Positions 61,297 through 64,000 of a stretch of 64,000 nucleotides of DNA are shown piece after piece; position 1 is the first letter of the stretch; the number at the start of each line of letters is the position of its first letter. The translations under genes were made by a program, and so were the position numbers. This DNA is from Streptomonospora alba (GTDB lineage: Bacteria; Actinomycetota; Actinomycetes; Streptosporangiales; Streptosporangiaceae), in contig NZ_JROO01000006.1 of the NCBI RefSeq assembly GCF_000826685.1, forward strand, positions 62,001 to 126,000. The letters run 5' to 3'. Under the pieces are notes generated by a model, which ran no database searches, was not told the origin of the DNA, and saw nothing but the letters and a program-made list of their open reading frames with translations.

Positions 61297-61731
61297 ATGA
61301 TCCTCCTCCGCGCTTGGGCGGCCGGGGCCGGCGCTTGGCTGGCCTGGGCGGTTGCCAGCGCCCTGCTGCACCTGTGGCTGCTGCCGCTCGGCGCTCTCGA
61401 AACCTGGCACCTGCGGCTGCCGTGGCTCGCCCTCACCACGCTGATCGGCTACACCCTGGCGACGCTCGCCGCCGGTCTGGTCCACCCGCGCACCGGCCGT
61501 GGCCGCCGCCTCGCCGCCGTACTGGCGCTGCCGATCCTCGGCGCGGCAGTGGAGACGACCACCCTCGCCCGCAACGGCCTCGACGTCCCGGCGCTGCTGA
61601 CCGTCCTGGCCGCCCTCGGCTCGGGCACGTTCGCAGGCCACCGACTGACACGCGCGGGCAATTGGAAACCATTCCGGCGCCCGATGCCCCCGCTCCCGGT
61701 GCCCCCACCTCCGGGCACCGACCGGCCGTGA
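61297..61731 (+). CDS. Small multi-pass membrane protein
   Basis: 144 aa with four hydrophobic segments (about 5-30, 43-62, 72-88, 97-113) and a Pro-rich basic tail; family not recognised. It follows the large exported protein by 68 bases on the same strand and may be the last gene of the Tad locus. It is too short and lacks the Asp motifs of the prepilin peptidase TadV/CpaA, so I do not call it that. Weak ribosome site. Confidence 0.6.
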   Translation: MILLRAWAAGAGAWLAWAVASALLHLWLLPLGALETWHLRLPWLALTTLIGYTLATLAAGLVHPRTGRGRRLAAVLALPILGAAVETTTLARNGLDVPALLTVLAALGSGTFAGHRLTRAGNWKPFRRPMPPLPVPPPPGTDRP

Positions 61732-62038
61732 CTCCCGGGGCAGGAACGCCGTGGGCTCATCCGCTTCACTTGTCTGCGGGGGCACCGCCGACCGCAGTAG
61801 CCGTCCGTCCTCGTACTCGACGACCACAGGTCGGCGCCGTCCCACAGACTCGGCGGGGCTTCCAGAGCCCGGGCAAAGGACACCGCCCCTCCTCACCGCC
61901 ATCCTCGTGATCGCCGCGGGTCCCGCTCCCAGCTCCGCCTACTCCGTGCGCCCTTACGCCTACGCCCCTACGCCCCCGCACCGAAACCCACCGCCGCACT
62001 TGACCTTGAAGCCGACTCGAAGGTCTACCGTCACAAGC
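61732..62038. other. Intergenic region before the MerR gene
   Basis: About 300 bases without gene; the MerR-type promoter/operator is at the right end. The frame of the MerR gene is open through it but has no family similarity there. Confidence 0.5.
62000..62031 (+). promoter_or_regulatory. MerR-type promoter with 20-bp spacer and operator dyad
   Basis: -35 TTGACC (62000-62005) and -10 TACCGT (62026-62031) with a 20-bp spacer that contains the dyad ACCTTGAAG...CTCGAAGGT (62003-62024): the over-long spacer typical of promoters twisted open by MerR regulators. 7 bases separate the -10 from GTG 62039. Confidence 0.7.
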
Positions 62039-62845
62039 GTGGACACCATGCGGATTTCGCAACTGGCCGAGCGCACCGGCGTCGCGGCCTCGACGCTGCG
62101 CTACTACGACGACCAGGGGCTGCTGCCCGCCCGGCGCACCCGCGCGGGGTACCGCTTGTACGACACCGCCGACCTCGACCGCCTTCAGCTGATCCGCACC
62201 GCCAAGCGGCTCGGGCTGCCGCTGGAGGAGATCGGCGAACTCCTCGACGTCTGGTCGAGGGGCGCCTGCACGCAGGTCAAACAGTCCCTGCGCCCGCGTC
62301 TCGCGGCGCGGCTCGCCGCCGCGCAGGGCCGCGCCGCCGAGCTGGCCGCCTTCGTCGACACGCTGCGCGGGGCGCTCACGCACCTCGACGCGCTACCGGA
62401 TGATCCCGAGCCCTGCGGTCCCGAGTGCGAGCTGCTCGACCTGACGGACGTCCTCGCCCGGGCCGCGCCACCGGAGTCCGCCAGGGACGCGAGCGCACCG
62501 GCCGTCGCGTGCTCATTGCAGCCCGAGGACGCCGGCGACCGCATCGACCGGTGGCGCGCCGTATTGGCCGGTGCCCACCGCGAAGAGATCGCGGACGGCC
62601 TGCGCGCGGTGGTCCCGGCGGACCGCGCCGCCGAGGTCGCCGAGCTGGCCGCCGCCGAACAGAGCTGCTGCCCGTTCTTCTCGTTCGCGCTGCACTTCGC
62701 CCACGCGTCGATCAGCCTGGAGGTCCGGGCGCCGGCGCACGCAAAGCCGATGCTCGACGAGGTCTTCAGCTCCGCCGACTCCGGCACTCACTCCGACTCC
62801 GACCCTGACTCCGATGACAGGGCGGCCCGGATCGGCGCCTGCTAA
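62039..62845 (+). CDS. MerR-family regulator with Cys-rich C-terminal domain
   Basis: Autoregulated MerR protein, about 268 aa. Seen: winged HTH MRISQLAERTGVAASTLRYY, RAGYRLYDTADLDRLQLIRT, dimerisation helix, and Cys residues at GACTQVKQSL and EPCGPECELL where MerR metal/thiol sensors bind ligand. An additional C-terminal domain (about 160-245) has AAEQSCCPFFSFALHF, which I have seen on other actinobacterial MerR proteins; its role is unknown. GTG 62039 (leaderless) or ATG 62048 are both possible starts. No metal efflux or reductase gene is in the window; the target may be itself. Confidence 0.85.
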   Translation: MDTMRISQLAERTGVAASTLRYYDDQGLLPARRTRAGYRLYDTADLDRLQLIRTAKRLGLPLEEIGELLDVWSRGACTQVKQSLRPRLAARLAAAQGRAAELAAFVDTLRGALTHLDALPDDPEPCGPECELLDLTDVLARAAPPESARDASAPAVACSLQPEDAGDRIDRWRAVLAGAHREEIADGLRAVVPADRAAEVAELAAAEQSCCPFFSFALHFAHASISLEVRAPAHAKPMLDEVFSSADSGTHSDSDPDSDDRAARIGAC

Positions 62846-62943
62846 GTCCTCGGCGGCGAGATCGTTCTGCAGGCACACTCGGTGTCGAAAGTGTCCGCAG
62901 GGACACGCTCGGACATCGGAGGGCCCCGGCGCGGTCCGAGACC

Positions 62944-63147
62944 TCAGTCCGCGCGGTCCAGCATGGCGCCGAGTCGCCGCTGGATCTCCAGCGCGGTCTC
63001 GCGGACGCGCCCCAGCCAGAACACGCGGTCTTCGGTGGCCGCTACGAGTTCCTCCACCAGCTCCTGCAGCTCGGCGCGCTCGGCCCGGGTCAGTTCGAAC
63101 CCGTCCCGCTGCCGGGGGATCACGGACTCCGCATCGTTCGCGCTCAT
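62944..63147 (-). CDS. Small hypothetical helical protein
   Basis: 67 aa, highly charged and helical (RAERAELQELVEELVAATED, RVRETALEIQRRLGAMLDRA). Family not recognised. Its ATG overlaps the stop of the preceding small gene by four bases (ATGA), so the two are translationally coupled and probably act together. Confidence 0.65.
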   Translation of the reverse strand: MSANDAESVIPRQRDGFELTRAERAELQELVEELVAATEDRVFWLGRVRETALEIQRRLGAMLDRAD

Positions 63148-63437
63148 CGGCCCACCCCCGCGAACACACTTGCGGTGACGAAGTCGAACTCTTCGTGCCA
63201 GTCGGGGACGCCGATGCGGATGTGTGCCAGCGCGGACGCGGCGTAAGGCCGCACCCGGGAGGCGGCCCAAGACCGCGCGGCCGGGGTGCCACCAGCGACG
63301 GCGGACAGCGCGGGCGGCGGCACATATGCCCGCACCCGCGCGGTCACCCGCCGCACCGCCGAGGTGGATGGAGGAACGAGCACGCACATGCGCGCAGCGC
63401 CGACGCGCCGCAGCACACGCTCGATAAGGTCGGTCAT
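63144..63437 (-). CDS. Small hypothetical protein, divergent from GntR
   Basis: 97 aa. Seen: MTDLIERVLRRVGAARMCVL, then a Pro/Ala-rich middle (RVRAYVPPPALSAVAGG) and a C-terminal PDWHEEFDFVTASVFAGV. AGGAG 7 bases before the ATG at 63437 favours it over an upstream ATG at 63468. Divergent from the small GntR gene, so probably its target. Such short gene pairs beside DNA-binding-domain-only GntR proteins are frequent in Streptomyces-like genomes; function unknown. Confidence 0.65.
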   Translation of the reverse strand: MTDLIERVLRRVGAARMCVLVPPSTSAVRRVTARVRAYVPPPALSAVAGGTPAARSWAASRVRPYAASALAHIRIGVPDWHEEFDFVTASVFAGVGR

Positions 63438-63579
63438 GTCATCAGCTCCTGTGTAGCTGGTGGCCATGCCCTCGGGCCGTTGCCGCGGTCGCGAGGGCCT
63501 ACTTCTGTCTGACGCTACATCAACCTTGACACAGCAAGCTATGCGTTGTCCCGGTGCTCTTAGGCAAACCCTAGCCATC

Positions 63580-63585
63580 TAAAGT
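63580..63585 (+). promoter_or_regulatory. -10 box TAAAGT, leaderless promoter of gntR
   Basis: TAAAGT followed by 6 bases and ATG 63592, no ribosome site. Confidence 0.5.
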
Positions 63586-63591
63586 GATTCC

Positions 63592-63861
63592 ATGTCACGG
63601 CTTCCCCAGGGCTACGGTCCTGACAGCGAAATCGACCATGAAGCACCGGATCCCGTGTATCTCCAACTGTGCGCGATCCTGGTGGCCAGGATCGAAATCG
63701 GTCGGTATCCGCCCCAGCGGGTAGTGCCAGGCATCGAGCGCTTGGTACAGGAGTTCGGAGTCGCTCGCGGCACCGCCCGCAAGTCTCTGACGCTACTCGC
63801 GGAGCTGGGCTACCTGCGCATCGTGAACGGCAAGGGCGCCTACGTCACGGACCACGGCTGA
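63592..63861 (+). CDS. Short GntR-family regulator (DNA-binding domain only)
   Basis: 89 aa consisting of one winged helix-turn-helix: PVYLQLCAILVARIEIGRYP, VPGIERLVQEFGVARGTARK, SLTLLAELGYLRIVNGKGAYV. There is no effector-binding domain, unlike full GntR proteins (220-250 aa), and the stop is natural, not a frameshift. Probably a local repressor of itself and the divergent small gene pair. Leaderless. Confidence 0.85.
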   Translation: MSRLPQGYGPDSEIDHEAPDPVYLQLCAILVARIEIGRYPPQRVVPGIERLVQEFGVARGTARKSLTLLAELGYLRIVNGKGAYVTDHG

Positions 63862-63931
63862 TCCACCGAGCGCACGCCGGGCTTCGAAGCCGGACCGCCC
63901 CCGGCACTCCCCCCAGCACCCTCCCCCACCC

Positions 63932-63992
63932 GTTGATCTTGTACCTACCGCAGCGGGTAAGCGCATTCCGTGTCCGTAGGTACAAGATCAAC
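63932..63992. repeat. Perfect 17-bp inverted repeat with 27-base loop
   Basis: GTTGATCTTGTACCTAC (63932-63948) and its exact complement GTAGGTACAAGATCAAC (63976-63992). A/T-richer than the surroundings, no T-run. Could be a terminator of the short gntR gene, the end of a small mobile or REP-like palindromic element, or a recombination site. Confidence 0.8.
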
Positions 63993-64000
63993 GCTGCTGT

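Noticed and set aside
61297-61731. Prepilin peptidase (TadV) candidate
   Set aside because: It is a membrane protein in the right place, but the conserved Asp pair and length of A24 peptidases are missing.
48307-63861. Integrated mobile element covering the Tad locus and its low-GC block
   Set aside because: No integrase, transposase, direct-repeat ends or tRNA border was found; the tRNA-His at 46.6 kb is intact and no 3'-end duplicate of it was noticed downstream.

Overview
The window comes from a very GC-rich actinomycete. Features that point this way are GTG/TTG starts, frequent leaderless promoters, a PknB-type kinase, DUF2510 and DUF6457 proteins, a DasR-type operator, an SSI-like protein and a Tad (Flp) pilus locus of the kind seen in Streptomyces and Nocardiopsaceae. 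I would guess Nocardiopsaceae (Nocardiopsis, Streptomonospora or a relative). That is inference from gene content, since no rRNA or taxonomic marker lies in the window.

Positions 1-20 kb are ordinary chromosome: an exported GDSL esterase, ornithine aminotransferase, an acyl-CoA synthetase, a Ser/Thr kinase, a DUF368 membrane protein, thiD, a three-gene TRAP transporter (dctP-dctQ-dctM) with a clear promoter and palindromic operator, a sodium:alanine symporter, a DUF6457 protein, two GT4 glycosyltransferases, an aminotransferase divergent from a LysR regulator, and a DMT-type transporter coupled to one glycosyltransferase. A decayed Lrp/AsnC regulator (20.8 kb) is divergent from that transporter and is followed by about 1 kb without genes.

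Positions 22-34 kb hold an asparagine-synthetase-like protein without its glutaminase nucleophile, a GH20 hexosaminidase preceded by a DasR-type palindrome, a glycerophosphodiesterase, an MscS channel, an extremely acidic secreted protein, fumarylacetoacetase with an uncharacterised partner, and an NlpC/P60 hydrolase with an MacB-like extracellular domain. Positions 34-48 kb hold a PolA-like polymerase, a 2-hydroxyacid dehydrogenase, a TrmH-family methyltransferase, an SSI-like secreted protein, two tandem substrate-binding/VWA paralogues (one has lost its MIDAS motif), an amidase-like protein, a DUF2510 membrane protein with repeated acidic Thr motifs, oligoribonuclease, tRNA-His and a RibD/DHFR-like reductase.

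The most interesting part is the Tad/Flp pilus locus at 48.3-61.7 kb. Core genes run cpaB, cpaE, tadE-like, cpaF, tadB, tadC. They are followed by a visibly lower-GC block (pilin, TadG-like protein, OmpA-type lipoprotein, related secreted protein), then a protein that joins a type IV prepilin N-terminus to an NlpC/P60 hydrolase, then a large secreted protein with a pilin-like N-terminus. CpaE is itself fused in frame to a TadE-like pseudopilin with an intact G/E5 prepilin cleavage motif. Together these suggest a surface fibre or pseudopilus carrying cell-wall-active and wall-binding proteins. No prepilin peptidase gene lies in the window. The last 2 kb carry a MerR regulator, two small coupled genes, a DNA-binding-domain-only GntR protein and a perfect 17-bp inverted repeat.
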